Of a DNA stretch of 64,000 nt, positions 10,801 through 20,869 are shown one piece after another; position 1 is the first letter of the stretch; each line of letters begins with the position of its first letter. Under the pieces are notes generated by a model that was given only the letters and a program-made list of their open reading frames with translations, was not told the DNA's origin and did no database searches. Both the position numbers and the translations under genes were made by a program. Location: contig CAICTM010000027.1 of NCBI GenBank assembly GCA_903772945.1, positions 62,001-126,000 of the forward strand, given 5' to 3'. This DNA comes from Seminavis robusta (Eukaryota; Bacillariophyta; Bacillariophyceae; Naviculales; Naviculaceae).

Positions 10801-13150
10801 AGAGGTTAGACCTTGCATGACCAAGCAGGGGAAGGAAGAACCCTGCATGCTGCTTACCTTGAAGACACCAAGGCGTTTGGCGGCTTGATCAAAGTCTGCA
10901 AAAGTTCGTTCAAGTAGTCTGAAAACCTGTTCGAGGATGAGAGGACGGAGTATGTGAGAATGGCCACAGAAAGATACTACAACCCAAAGCGCAAACAGTC
11001 CAAGCCCATTCCGCGCACCTGTGGAGGCTCTCTTTCCGAACTCCAAGCTGTAAATCCAGCAATGTCAGCAAAGATGCATGTACCTGACAATCAAAACAGG
11101 AGCCGCAATGCAAGGTGAGATGATTCGTCGCGCATGCTTGCTAGTCTGCAACAGTCCAGCTGTGATATGCTTACACTCGGGGAAAAGATCCGCAATGGGG
11201 TCCGAATCTAATGGCGATGCTTTTTTGGCCTTGTTGGCACTACCGGATTGGGGCAAGCGAAGTCCACTCTTTTGTTGGGGCACCTTAATGTCGGCGCCAA
11301 TCAGCTTGTCTCGTACTCCGGCCGGGAAGAGACTGGCGACAATGGCATTGGTTCTCATGGCCCGTTTGGTGATGATGCTTTGCCTTCTGCTGACGAGACA
11401 GTCATAGATGATGAAGAGGGAAGATGTGAACATGAAGATAAAGATAACGGCAAAGCAGAACAGAAGGGCCTCGTTGGTAAGATGCTCTTCGATGAGCTCT
11501 TGATTCGGGTACAGGATGAGACTGTAAAAGCATTGCTGTCCATGCTCGGACAAGGCAACTTCATCCAGGTCGAATGCATCGTGGTCCTCCGACCCTTCTC
11601 GAAAGCTGCGAAAGTCAAAGGCGAACTCTTCAAAGTTGGTTCCCCAGTTCAAATGATCAAAGTTTGGGTCGTGGGCATCTCCTTCCTGCACAAACTTGAT
11701 GGAGCCTTGTAAAATAAAGAAGAATCAGAAAAAGGAAAAGGTAAGTCAATGATGTCCAGACGAGTGTTTGTTGGGGCATTGGCATTGCGCCGTACTTACT
11801 CTCGTCAATGCTGGTGGTAAAGACTTGTCCACATGTATTTTCGAGAATGGCATCGACTTCGTCGGTATCAAAGACGTCTTCTGCGTAGTTGAGTTCTTCT
11901 CCACCTTCGACGAGCAAGTAGCCACTGAGGAAGTCACTCCAGAGCAGTTCCAAGGAAACAGACCCCACAATGTGGGTGTGCGTATCATCCTCAAACACGG
12001 GGAAGAAGAGTGTCATGGCACGTTCTTTTCCATCGCCAGCATCGTCACTGGAGTCTGAATCCGAGCTGCTATCCAAGCGACGACGGCCATCGTGGTCATC
12101 CTCTGATTCATGCTGTTCCACCTCGTCCTCTGATTCGTGGTCTTCTTCCGATGACGATGCCTCGTCTTCACTCTTGGACTCGTCTTCACTTTCGCTGCCG
12201 TCTTCCGAGTCGTCATCCTGGATGGGTCCAAGCTCGTAGACCCGTGACATGACGGGCCCTTTGGTGTCGATCATGGCCTGGATGGCATCGCTAAAGATGG
12301 GATTCGCCATGAGATCGTAAAAGAGTGCGTTGTGTCCTTTGCCAAACGACGGAGATGCTTGCCAGACCGGGGAGGAAAAGTTACTGTAATGATCATCGGG
12401 AGTTAGTAGTCTGGCCAAACGGCGTGCCGCATCGTCGTTGTTGTTGACGTCTTCGGACTCGTCGTCACTGTCTTGTTGGTCCAACGAATCCAACGATTGG
12501 TTCGTTCCAGCCGCAGCAACAATGTGATCATGATGACCTGCGCTAGCATAGGCTAGAAAGCTATCCCTGTCTTGCTGATCATAGAGGAGGGGAGACCATT
12601 TGACAGTTCCCGCAGGAGCGAGCTTGATGGCGGACAGCACAATCGCATCAAACGCAGGAATGGTAATGTTGGGTGCCACATCTTGTTGTGCCTGGATCAT
12701 ACCACTGACGGTACTGGCTAGATTCTTGGCGGCCCATAGTTTCTGAAGGATATCGTTTCGGAACAAGTCAATGATGCGCGTGGAAATAGCCCGGTACTCT
12801 TCGAGAAAGGAGTCGTACTCCTTGTCCTTGAACGTGCTGTACACAATGGAAGACGTGACAAAGGCTGCCACCAAGAGCACCACAATGACAATGACCCGGA
12901 GGGTATGCACCATGCGAGTTTCCTTCTTGACCAGACCCTTGACTTCGGCATCGACTTTTTGCCGCTCTTTCTCTTCGGCGGCTTCGTGCTGTCCGCTCCC
13001 ACTCATGTGACCCCACGAAGAGTCCATGGCGCCGATCTTGTTCTCCGTGGCGGTAAAGGTGGGATCCACTTGGTCCAGATCATCATCCATGGAGGCGTCC
13101 ATCATGCTGGAAGCAGCGGATGCAGACTTGAATTGCCAGTTGTTCTTCAT
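7892..13150 (-). CDS. Receptor-type guanylyl cyclase fused to cyclic-nucleotide phosphodiesterase
   Basis: Seventeen exons read downward: 13150-11800, 11705-11175, 11083-11019, 10926-10858, 10777-10765, 10684-10513, 10430-10404, 10316-10295, 10198-9556, 9475-9421, 9325-9266, 9180-9158, 9061-8925, 8827-8727, 8638-8439, 8330-8284, 8182-7892. All introns are GT-AG and the sum is 3,807 nt, exactly 1,268 codons plus stop. Order: cytosolic tail 1-84; TM1 about 85-106; ectodomain with an acidic Ser/Asp/Glu tract about 308-372; TM2 about 530-553; class III cyclase about 620-810; class I PDE about 955-1200. Cyclase metal Asp are D634 (FADIAGFTAW) and D678 (VETIGDCYV). E674 fits GTP; the partner position before LFGD is Gln750. 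N757 and R761 are present. PDE residues: H962, H966, H969, HDAGHPGVTN at 1025-1034, and D1156. Family knowledge: it makes and hydrolyses cGMP at a membrane. The ligand is unknown. Confidence 0.93.
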
Positions 13151-14534
13151 GGCTTGTGTTGACCTTGCTTGCTGGATGGCTTTGATAGACTTGTCTGATA
13201 TATACCGTAGCTTAAGAGAGATTCTGGCTAGGGAGTAGTAGCTAGAAGTGGTTAGTTGGTTGGTGTTTCACACTTTTGTTTTCTGGAGATTATGACCTGA
13301 GCTGGGCTGACCTTACCTGAGCTTTCCAACCTTACCTGTGGTGTCTTGTCTTGCAAGTCTGATCTGATGTTTGTTCTTCAAGTTTCAGGCTTCAGGCAGT
13401 ATGGACAAGTACTGGTGGCAACCAAACCGCAATCACCTCAACTCAAATCTGACGGTTAGACTACCTTTACTAGTAGTCGAGTAGGATATTACCAGAAGTG
13501 AGTGCAATCACCTCAAAGCTATTTGGCTGGAATGTGGTTACTAGTAGCAGAAGTTGTAGAAGTCAAATAAATGTGAACTGGTAGTAGAATTTGTGAACTT
13601 TCAACAGAAGGCAACAAGGGGCGGCATCTGTTTCTTCCTTCTGAAGGCTTCAAAAGTGCTTTTCTTTCTTGGGGAAGCAATGACATTGGCATAGAGCATT
13701 CAACTGTTCGTATGGAGCACAAGAGATATTTGGATCCCTCTGCAGGGATCAACGCTTCCGTTCCAGCAATACAGCAAAGCTTACAGCGCAATCAGTGACT
13801 TGCTCCAAAAGGTTCGTTTTGGATCCAAATTGTGACCGCAAAACTCATCTACAAGAGACACTGGCCTAGAACATCACAATGACCCCTTGAGGTGTTAAAG
13901 GGAAAGATGTCGCTTAACCGCCACCTTGAAGGAACAAGAAATAATTGACAATGTGCAGTCAAACTGTTTACTAGTAGAAACCAACTGTTCTCATTTTGAA
14001 CTTTATATGCTCTTTCAGTACACGTAAATAGTTCCATCCACGAACCGTATCGAAAACTAACAGCAAACAGGACTGGTCAAAAGGTCAAAAGGCCAGCTCT
14101 CCGAATTCAGGATAAGCTCACGATGACTGCTTGAGCTGTGAAGGAAAGATGCCCCTAAGTTAAAACTGTCATTGGAACATTTTACAAATGCAGGAATGAT
14201 GGAACGACAATGCAAGAACTAGAAGAAATCATGCTGTAGAGAATGATTTCGTTCTACTGAGTACTTTTTGCATTCTTGGGGCCATTACTATGCTCCTTCA
14301 GTAGTACTAGCTAGCCCACACTGTCCCACAACCGAGCCCCAGCAGAACAGCTCACATGTACAGAAGAGGGTGGAGTTGCGGGGAATGGACTTTTGGAGTA
14401 CTTCCTTTTGGGGGCAACTGCTGGTTTATGTCAATCTTCCACTTTGAGTCATGCTACGAAATTGCAGCAATCTTCCAGATTCCATCTTTCTTCCAGATTA
14501 CGTCACCCAGTACTAATTTCTACGCGATTTTACG
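13151..14534. other. Intergenic, promoter side of the cyclase gene
   Basis: No gene recognised. The first few hundred bases beyond 13150 must contain the cyclase promoter and 5' UTR. The remainder has only short ORFs. Confidence 0.4.
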
Positions 14535-14620
14535 TGGAGCCTTCCAGATTGCGTCATTCTTCCACATTGAGTCATTCTTCCATTTTGAGTCATTCTTCCG
14601 GATTGCATCATTCTTCCAAA
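14535..14620 (+). repeat. 18-bp minisatellite
   Basis: About four to five units of 18 bp built on CATTCTTCCA followed by a variable half such as CATTGAGT, TTTTGAGT or GGATTGCAT. Because 18 is a multiple of 3, every frame shows a 6-residue periodicity, which explains the repetitive ORFs here. I do not regard them as coding. Confidence 0.8.
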
Positions 14621-14679
14621 AGCAAGAAATTGAACATTGTCAAACACGCGAAAACAGGTATTCCCGCAACTCCGGTAGC

Positions 14680-14950
14680 TACATGTACATGTACCGGTAG
14701 CTCGCGGTACATGAGCTCTACATGTACCTGGTACTGGTACCTCACATTGTAGTCTAGACTTCTCGTACATGTAACTCCTTGTAGCTGGCTCTTGTGCCTG
14801 CAGCAACAGTACCAGGTACTGCTTGCAACAGTTCTTGGAACCCCACCCCACCACCCACACGCCGATAGCATAGCTATAGCATGTACCGTCGACGACTACA
14901 TGTAGTCGCAGCTTTGTCGGCTGCGCAGCTACATGTACATAGTGCCCTGG
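14680..14950. repeat. Cluster of short palindromes (TACATGTA, GGTACC types)
   Basis: Self-complementary words are packed densely: TACATGTACATGTA near 14680, GAGCTC, GGTACTGGTACC near 14730, and GACTACATGTAGTC near 14895. Several could pair with each other. No gene is supported. Such words recur in many intergenic stretches of this window. Confidence 0.6.
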
Positions 14951-15728
14951 TCTTGCACAACATGTTGTGGCTGCAGACATTGGGTACCATACATGGGAGT
15001 GATGTACAGTGGTTGTAGTTGGGTTTAATTATACAGGACACGAGGACACTTCTGGCTAGCTCAACCGCCAGGGCAATGGGAAGAGCCGTGGAAACCATAA
15101 GGAATGGTGGAAAGAATGCTGTGGGACACTCCTCCAATCATGTCGCCTACGCTGTGTATTCGCTTTGCCCCAACCGATCAAGTAAGTAACTCATAGAGGA
15201 TCCATCAGCACATACATTTATTCACCTCTAGAGCTAGTTCGCCACCAATACCCTGAAAGAACCAACCAGCGATGATGCCGCCAAGATTGGTGGAAACCAT
15301 ACCTACATACCTACGCGTGGTGGCAAGATCAAGATCTATGTGCCCTCCTTGTGGAGACAGCCACGGAGGCAACTGGGGACTGGAAAACCAGTGATGGTTG
15401 CAAGACTGAATTATTGGTGGAAACTACAGAGGCACGGGGCACTGGGGACAGGACAGGCATCGCACGAGCAATGACACTGATAAAGAGGAATAAATGTGGG
15501 TTTATTCGCCACAAAGATGACTACCTCAAACCCACTACTAGCCTACTAGACTATTAGTACCCGAATACAATGTCATGTATGTAGAAACAATTATCGAATT
15601 AAAAGTCGCACCGCCCCACCTCTTGGACAGTCTACTAGAACAGTGCGTCATCATTACAATACAGTTAGTGATTCCATTGGCATTTTGGAGGTGCCACTGA
15701 TTTCTTCAAAACCCATTGCTTTGATAGA
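14951..15728. other. Intergenic, no gene seen
   Basis: Contains AT-rich and CTAG-rich segments and short ORFs only. The right end is the 3' flank of the FAR1-like ORF. Confidence 0.4.
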
Positions 15729-16727
15729 TTATCTTTTTGATTTCTTGGCGGGACTGGTCGATGGCCTTTCCCTGACACTCTTTCTTGATTTGTCAGGTAA
15801 GCTCAACATTGCTCCGCTATGCTCTTGCCTTCCGTTATTGTGCAGTTTCAAAATCTCAGTGTGTATCTTGTCCAATCCTTCTCTCAATATTCTATATTCA
15901 TCCACAGAAGTGACTGCTTTTGCCACGTCTGAATATTTGGGTAGTAAAGCCTTGTAAGCACCACGTGCTTTTATAGACATTTCAATTTCCACATCACTGT
16001 CAACGTAGTCATCCGTAAGTGGAAAATCTTCGCTCTGTTGTAACTCTGACATCTGGCTCTCTTCTGTGCCAAGATGAGTACTTAACACTTTCACTTGTGC
16101 CTCTTCCAGTTGTACATGGCCACGATGAAGCTTGTTGCCTGTCTGGAACTTGGGTAGATACCATCGTCTGTGTTCCTGGCTATATAGAACATTGAAAGAG
16201 AATGGACATTTGACACCCTCCCCCTCAACAGGAAGCTGAGTCTGGGTGGTTTTGTTGCTCTCCTTTTCGGACCTTTGTTTGTAAAAACGACTCCTTGGAC
16301 AACATATGGTAATGTGATTCCGCCTCTTATCGAATCCCTTGTTTTTGATACGGAATCCAGCAGTCTTGCAAGGAAGTACAAAGTATGGCATCAAAACTTC
16401 TTTAATATGCGCCGAATCACAAGATTCATACATCGAAGGTAGCCAATACACCGTCGATTTCTCCATTCGATAATTATCGAACCCCAGAGTATCCATAATG
16501 TTTATCTCCTTTGGTGTATCATCAGTTAGTGAGGTTGCTACATTCACAATGATTGAAGCAGGAGTCCATTCTTCATCATTGATATTGTGTCTAGCAACAT
16601 GGGAGAGTTCAGATGGGTAAGAGTCCATTTTACTTGATAAGCTGTCAGGTATTATGGCCTGCAACAGTGCATCTTCCTCTCTGCCTCCCAAACACCTAGC
16701 AAAACACCTGGCAGAAAAACTTCGCAA
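15729..16727 (-). CDS. FAR1/MULE-type zinc-finger DNA-binding protein, transposase core absent
   Basis: A 332-aa open frame. Its middle (about residues 120-225) resembles the FAR1/WRKY-GCM1 DNA-binding fold seen at the N-terminus of Mutator-like (MULE) transposases: GFRIKNKGFDKRRNHITICC, then a basic loop, then VKCPFSFNVLYSQEHRRWYL and a terminal HRGH. This fits a C-C-H-H zinc cluster. The C-terminus is lysine/arginine-rich (SPAKKSKR), suggesting nuclear import. The DDE transposase and SWIM domains expected in a full MULE protein are missing. It may be a domesticated DNA-binding protein or an internally deleted transposon product. An alternative start at 16634 (MDSYPSELS) is possible. The 5' flank carries a TACGTA-rich repeat. 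The family call is by motif resemblance only. Confidence 0.55.
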   Translation of the reverse strand: MRSFSARCFARCLGGREEDALLQAIIPDSLSSKMDSYPSELSHVARHNINDEEWTPASIIVNVATSLTDDTPKEINIMDTLGFDNYRMEKSTVYWLPSMYESCDSAHIKEVLMPYFVLPCKTAGFRIKNKGFDKRRNHITICCPRSRFYKQRSEKESNKTTQTQLPVEGEGVKCPFSFNVLYSQEHRRWYLPKFQTGNKLHRGHVQLEEAQVKVLSTHLGTEESQMSELQQSEDFPLTDDYVDSDVEIEMSIKARGAYKALLPKYSDVAKAVTSVDEYRILREGLDKIHTEILKLHNNGRQEHSGAMLSLPDKSRKSVRERPSTSPAKKSKR

Positions 16728-16734
16728 AAATTCG

Positions 16735-16910
16735 TCACTATGTATTATACGTATAACACGTACAACACATAATACATGTAATACGTATAATATTTTTCCA
16801 CTTTTGTTACTTGTGTTGTACGTATGACTTGTCTAATACATATTAAAAAGGTTATACGTGTAATACGTATGACCTGTAGAATACATAGTGAAAATGTTAT
16901 ACGTATAAAT
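16735..16910. repeat. TACGTA-rich repeat array upstream of the FAR1-like ORF
   Basis: The words TATACGTATAA, GTACGTATGAC and TAATACGTAT recur densely. Two similar units of about 46 bp start near 16821 and 16867; each contains TACGTATGAC, an AATACATA block, and TTATACGT. The array starts within about 10 bp of the ORF's 5' end. It could be the terminal region of a mobile element or a protein-binding array. No matching array is seen at the 3' end. Confidence 0.65.
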
Positions 16911-17376
16911 CAACCGCGTGCGTTTCAGGGGCTCTCAAATAAACACCTGGTACAAAAGTACAAACACCTACTTAGAAACAGCGTTCCTTCACATCCTCGA
17001 GATTTATCTGTGATTTTTCGTTTTAAGGAATTTGGTTGATGTAGGCAGCTGAGGCATATCTCTCTTCCTACACTCAGCGACTTTTTGGGAACGATTGGAT
17101 TTAAAGCGTAGGTGGGTAGTCTGTAAATTATTTCTCCATCCTCCATCCTTCTGGTCGCTAAGGCGCAAATCACCTGTTGTAAACTGGAACCATGCTCCAA
17201 TTATTTTGGACGCGTTGTGCAGCTTCTAGTAGTGATTCTACACAAAGTTGAAGTTGAGATTAATTCAGGTCTGATTTTACTATCGAAATTTCAGTACTCA
17301 ATCCTTCCTCGCAAATTTGGACAAAGAAGCTGGAACGAAGCATATTTTACCACGGTACTGTACGGTTCGTATCAAC
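16911..17376. other. Intergenic, contains a short dispersed-repeat match
   Basis: No gene. The segment TTTTTGGGAACGATTGGA near 17081 matches TTTTTGGGAACGATGGA near 3850, and GTGGGTAG near 17113 also has a counterpart there (TGGGTAG). Confidence 0.4.
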
Positions 17377-17680
17377 AGCAACAACAACAACGATTGCAAG
17401 TGGATGAGTCGACAGGTTACGACTGTACTTCATGCTCTGATACCACTACCACTACCACCACTACTACTACTACTACTACTACCTACTACTGGTGTGGTCA
17501 CTCAAACGTCATGAGTCTTGTCATCTTGTCGCTCGCCGCGAGGGCTTGTTGTCGGGTTGTCGTGTTGTCGCTCAAACGCTGCGAGGGCTTGTCGCTAACG
17601 AACTACTCTTTGCTTATGCGTGTGGTCGCTCAAACGCCGCGAGGGCTTGTTGTTGTGGGAGATCGATCGCTTCGTTGTTG
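17377..17680 (+). repeat. Triplet microsatellites plus GCGAGGGCTTGT repeats
   Basis: A CAACAG/CAA run at about 17380-17395 is followed by an ACC/ACT triplet run at about 17443-17490. Then three copies of a segment containing CTCAAACG or CTCGC, and GCGAGGGCTTGT, lie near 17537, 17580 and 17638. An ORF runs across, but its composition follows the repeats, so I do not call a gene. Confidence 0.75.
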
Positions 17681-19219
17681 TTGCCATTGGTGTGGACTGT
17701 TGTCACCGTTGGTTGCTTGGTGTGGCTGTGGCTGCTTGCAAGAGCATCAAATAGCGTGTTTTCTTTTTTGGGTGGTTTTGCCGAAGTTGAAATGAAGCTT
17801 GTCGCAGGTGACATGTAAACGCTCACAATTTACTTACTTAGCATATGCCGTTTAGTTTCCTTAACCGCCGTTAAGTTACTTAGCGTGAAATTGTCACATG
17901 GTTCCAGAAGATACGCCCTCCCCCCCCTGTGCTCACCTGTCACGAGAGCTCGCCCGGCCGGCTTCGACCTAAATGTCAATCCGTGGAAATCAGGTCTCAT
18001 CCGGCCGGGCTCGCTCTCGTTCCAGGTTCGCACTTGTTGGTGGAAGGGCGTTCCTCTACAGATTCGCGCTCACAATCTAAGCGATTACACCATCGAGTCA
18101 TTGAATTCGTGATCTTGGTCCGGAGCGATCGATCAAAAACACCAAACTGAACTCGCACGACCACGAAGAGCTTGTTTCGAAGAACTAGACTATCTAAAAG
18201 TAGCAGCACCACCAACTCCGTGACACTTTTAAAAATTGGTCAGTGGGTAAATCAACTTGAATTTCGGGACGCTTTCTGTGAAAATTCATTTTGCTCAAGT
18301 AGTTTGCTTCCACTCTGGCAGTTTTCCCACCAACCAAGCCACTTCCGAGCACAACAGCAATACAGGAGACAAATTTCCAGTGTGTGCAACCATTCCACCT
18401 TATTCAAGTACATAAAAATTGATTTCATTGGCCCCTATGAAAGTCCCTGGGAGTCTCTTTTGTGTATTCCTAGCTACAGTCCTGCGAGCCATAGTTTTAC
18501 TGCTCCAACAGCTGTATTCATGTGTCTCCGCACCTGGTCTCCACAGCACACTCTCCCTTGGCAGAAATAACACCAAAATTAGGCAACGATCGACAGCTGC
18601 ATTCTTTGTCTCAAACAACAAGAGCAGGGTCGTCAGGGCTCCACGTGCCTGTTGGCAATCTCCATGCTTTTCACGACCTTCCTCCTTCTTCCGACGAGCC
18701 AGATCGTGGGGAGCTGCCTGCCATTCATCCTTCACGGGTCACAGCTAACAGCAAACAGCTATCCAGCCAATGCTACTCCCTTGGATGCTTCTATGCAACC
18801 ATTTGCCCATGCTGGTGCTCCCAATGACACGGTTCCTCAGCTCCGCCCGTGAGGCAGCCCCCCCCTTGCCACAACCTCCAAAAGCCCGGAATCAGAATCG
18901 CCCATGGACTCAGTCGGTCTTGTAGCTCCGACAGTGCACAAAGAATATCATGGAGCCAACCTGACACCGAGCTTGCGGAAAGCAACTTGTTTCAAGTTGG
19001 ATCTACAACGTATCATCCTCATCACATCACAGGCATACCAAACCTCCTAGTATGTTTTAAATGAATCATGAAAGGGATGCCGCAAATGCAGCGGACATCT
19101 CTCTAGCTACGGTAGCTAGCCAACGGTACATGTGACCACCAATCACAATCATAACAAGGCTGGAAGTGGGGCACAGTTTTGCCAATAGAAAATCAAGATA
19201 TAACACACACAAAAACCCT
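17681..19219. other. Intergenic, no gene seen
   Basis: About 1.5 kb without a recognisable gene. A GC-rich patch near 17950-18010 carries an inverted pair of CCGGCCGGG-like words (CGCCCGGCCGGCTT and CATCCGGCCGGGCT). Nothing else stands out. Confidence 0.4.
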
Positions 19220-20470
19220 ATATATTTAAAAGCTAAACTAATGAACATTCTGCCAATGCTCATCCATGAGCTGCACGATATCCTTTCTCCCATTTTGTAT
19301 GCTTGTTGGCACCAAGGGCAGCCCTGGGTTATAGCCCACTCAACCACATGGAAATGCCCATTACGAGCAGCCAACAAACAGACTTGTTCGTTCCACAGGC
19401 ATCCATTCTTACGGGCCCATTTCAAAAGATCGAAATGTCCATTCTCTGCAGCATTAGTGCATGTATCAGCATTCTTCTTCGTCCCATGGGCATCCATTTT
19501 CTCGAAGCCAGATAAGAATATGGAGGTGCCCACCTTCCGCAGCGGCGGCACAAGTGTCTTGACCGATGGCACATCCACCATCGACAAGCCACTTGAGAAT
19601 GTCAAAATGACCACCTTTTGCGGCAGCACCCTAGGGAGTGCCGTTCCAGTCACATCCGTTGGCCCGTGCCCATTTCAAAAGATCGAAATGACCATTCGCA
19701 GCAGCGTTCGTGCATGTATCTGATATCCCAATCACATCCATTTTCCCGAGCAAACTGGAGCATTTCCAAATTTCCATGTTTGGCAGCCTTGGCAGCACAG
19801 GTCCTTTCATCCCACGGAAGCCCCTTGTTGTGGGCCCACTCAAGCACTTTGACAGTCCCATGTCCAGCAATAGCTGTGCATACATGAAAACCAGGAGGAC
19901 CCTTATCCTTGGAACCACTGCTAAGCCAATGCTCGGCACATGCTTCGTTGTAGAATGTCGCACTGGAGATTGTGGAAGTGCTGGTTGCCGGGCGCTCATC
20001 AAAAAACAGTAGGGGTAATTTCAGGGATCTTCTCTGGATTGCTTCAAATAGATTACCAGAGAGCCAGGGTACTAGTACTATTAATATGGCGGCGCTCTCA
20101 TCGCCCATGCCCAAGCAGAGCTCTTCGTCAGCCTTGCAACGTGTAGTCACCTCTGCTCTTCTGCCACCTCTTCTGCGCGCTTGGCTCCCAGGACGTTCCA
20201 ATGTTTTACCAAAGGAGGATGCTCCACTGAGTCACATCACAGTACTCCTTGTAGAGTTGATTGAATTTTTGGTTGACGGCTCCCACAAAGGCATAGTGGC
20301 CCATGCCGACAAAGGAATAGATATCGTCACGCCAGATCTCGGGTTGATTGGACAATGAGGATCGGGTGGCTTTTTGTATGGCTTTCTGTTTGGTTTCTAG
20401 CTTTTTGGCGGGTTGCTGTTTGCCTTCTTTTTGACAGCTTGCTCGGCTTCTAGCTTGGTCTTCTTTCTGG
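19220..20470 (-). pseudogene. Ankyrin-repeat protein pseudogene
   Basis: Reading downward from about 20470: a charged coiled segment (KKTKLEAEQAVKKKA), then an F-box-like module with FVGMGHYAFVGAVNQKFNQL, then NEACAEHW, then ankyrin-type repeats of the form W-A-x-x-N-G-C-x-W. It matches 33732-35067 domain for domain and in many DNA stretches. It is broken several times. Near 20235 a tandem TGTGA duplication (TGTGATGTGA versus TGTGA in the paralogue) shifts the frame. About 180 bp absent from the paralogue lies between about 20205 and 20040. Frame changes occur near 19720 and 19475, and a stop (CCCTAGGGT) near 19630. Introns could explain one break but not all. The intact ancestor would probably be a cytosolic interaction protein; this copy looks dead. 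Confidence 0.75.
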
Positions 20471-20475
20471 TGGTT

Positions 20476-20498
20476 AGCTAGCTAGCTAGCTAGCTAGT
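20476..20498. repeat. (TAGC)n microsatellite
   Basis: About six TAGC units in a row. A GCAT run follows at 20745-20763. CTAG/TAGC runs recur at 28066-28081, 28115-28132 and 44837-44852. Confidence 0.85.
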
Positions 20499-20869
20499 AC
20501 TGTACATGTAGTCGTTCTTGGTATGGTTTGAGTGACAACCAAAGGGCGGCAGAAGCACTGTGCGACCTTTGATCGAAATGGAAGACCGTAGAAGATTCGA
20601 TTCGACACCATTCCATAAACCCAAGAATAGAATAGAATAGAAACCAATCGAAAAAGAATCTTCTCTGACGCATTCTTGCCACAAATTCAAGCTCCACCAT
20701 GCACCACCATGGCAGTCAGTCAGTGAGGCAGTCAGTGAGGCAACCGCATGCATGCATGCATGCAGAATCGAATCTGATGTAAGTAAGAACAAGGACAGGA
20801 GGTGTAGCTTCCGGAATACTCATAATCTTCCGCAAGATTCTTTGGATACAGTCGGTTAGTGAACACACC

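Noticed and set aside
11355-12252. Several plus-strand ORFs opposite the cyclase gene
   Set aside because: They are antisense shadows of exons 1 and 2, enriched in Ser because the coding strand is rich in Asp/Glu/Ser codons.
14356-14752. Plus-strand ORFs with six-residue repeats (FFHIESFFHFES)
   Set aside because: They only translate the 18-bp minisatellite; all frames show the same periodicity and no family match.
17217-17818. 192- and 108-aa plus-strand ORFs
   Set aside because: Composition follows CAA/ACT triplets and GCGAGGGCTTGT repeats; no domain is present.
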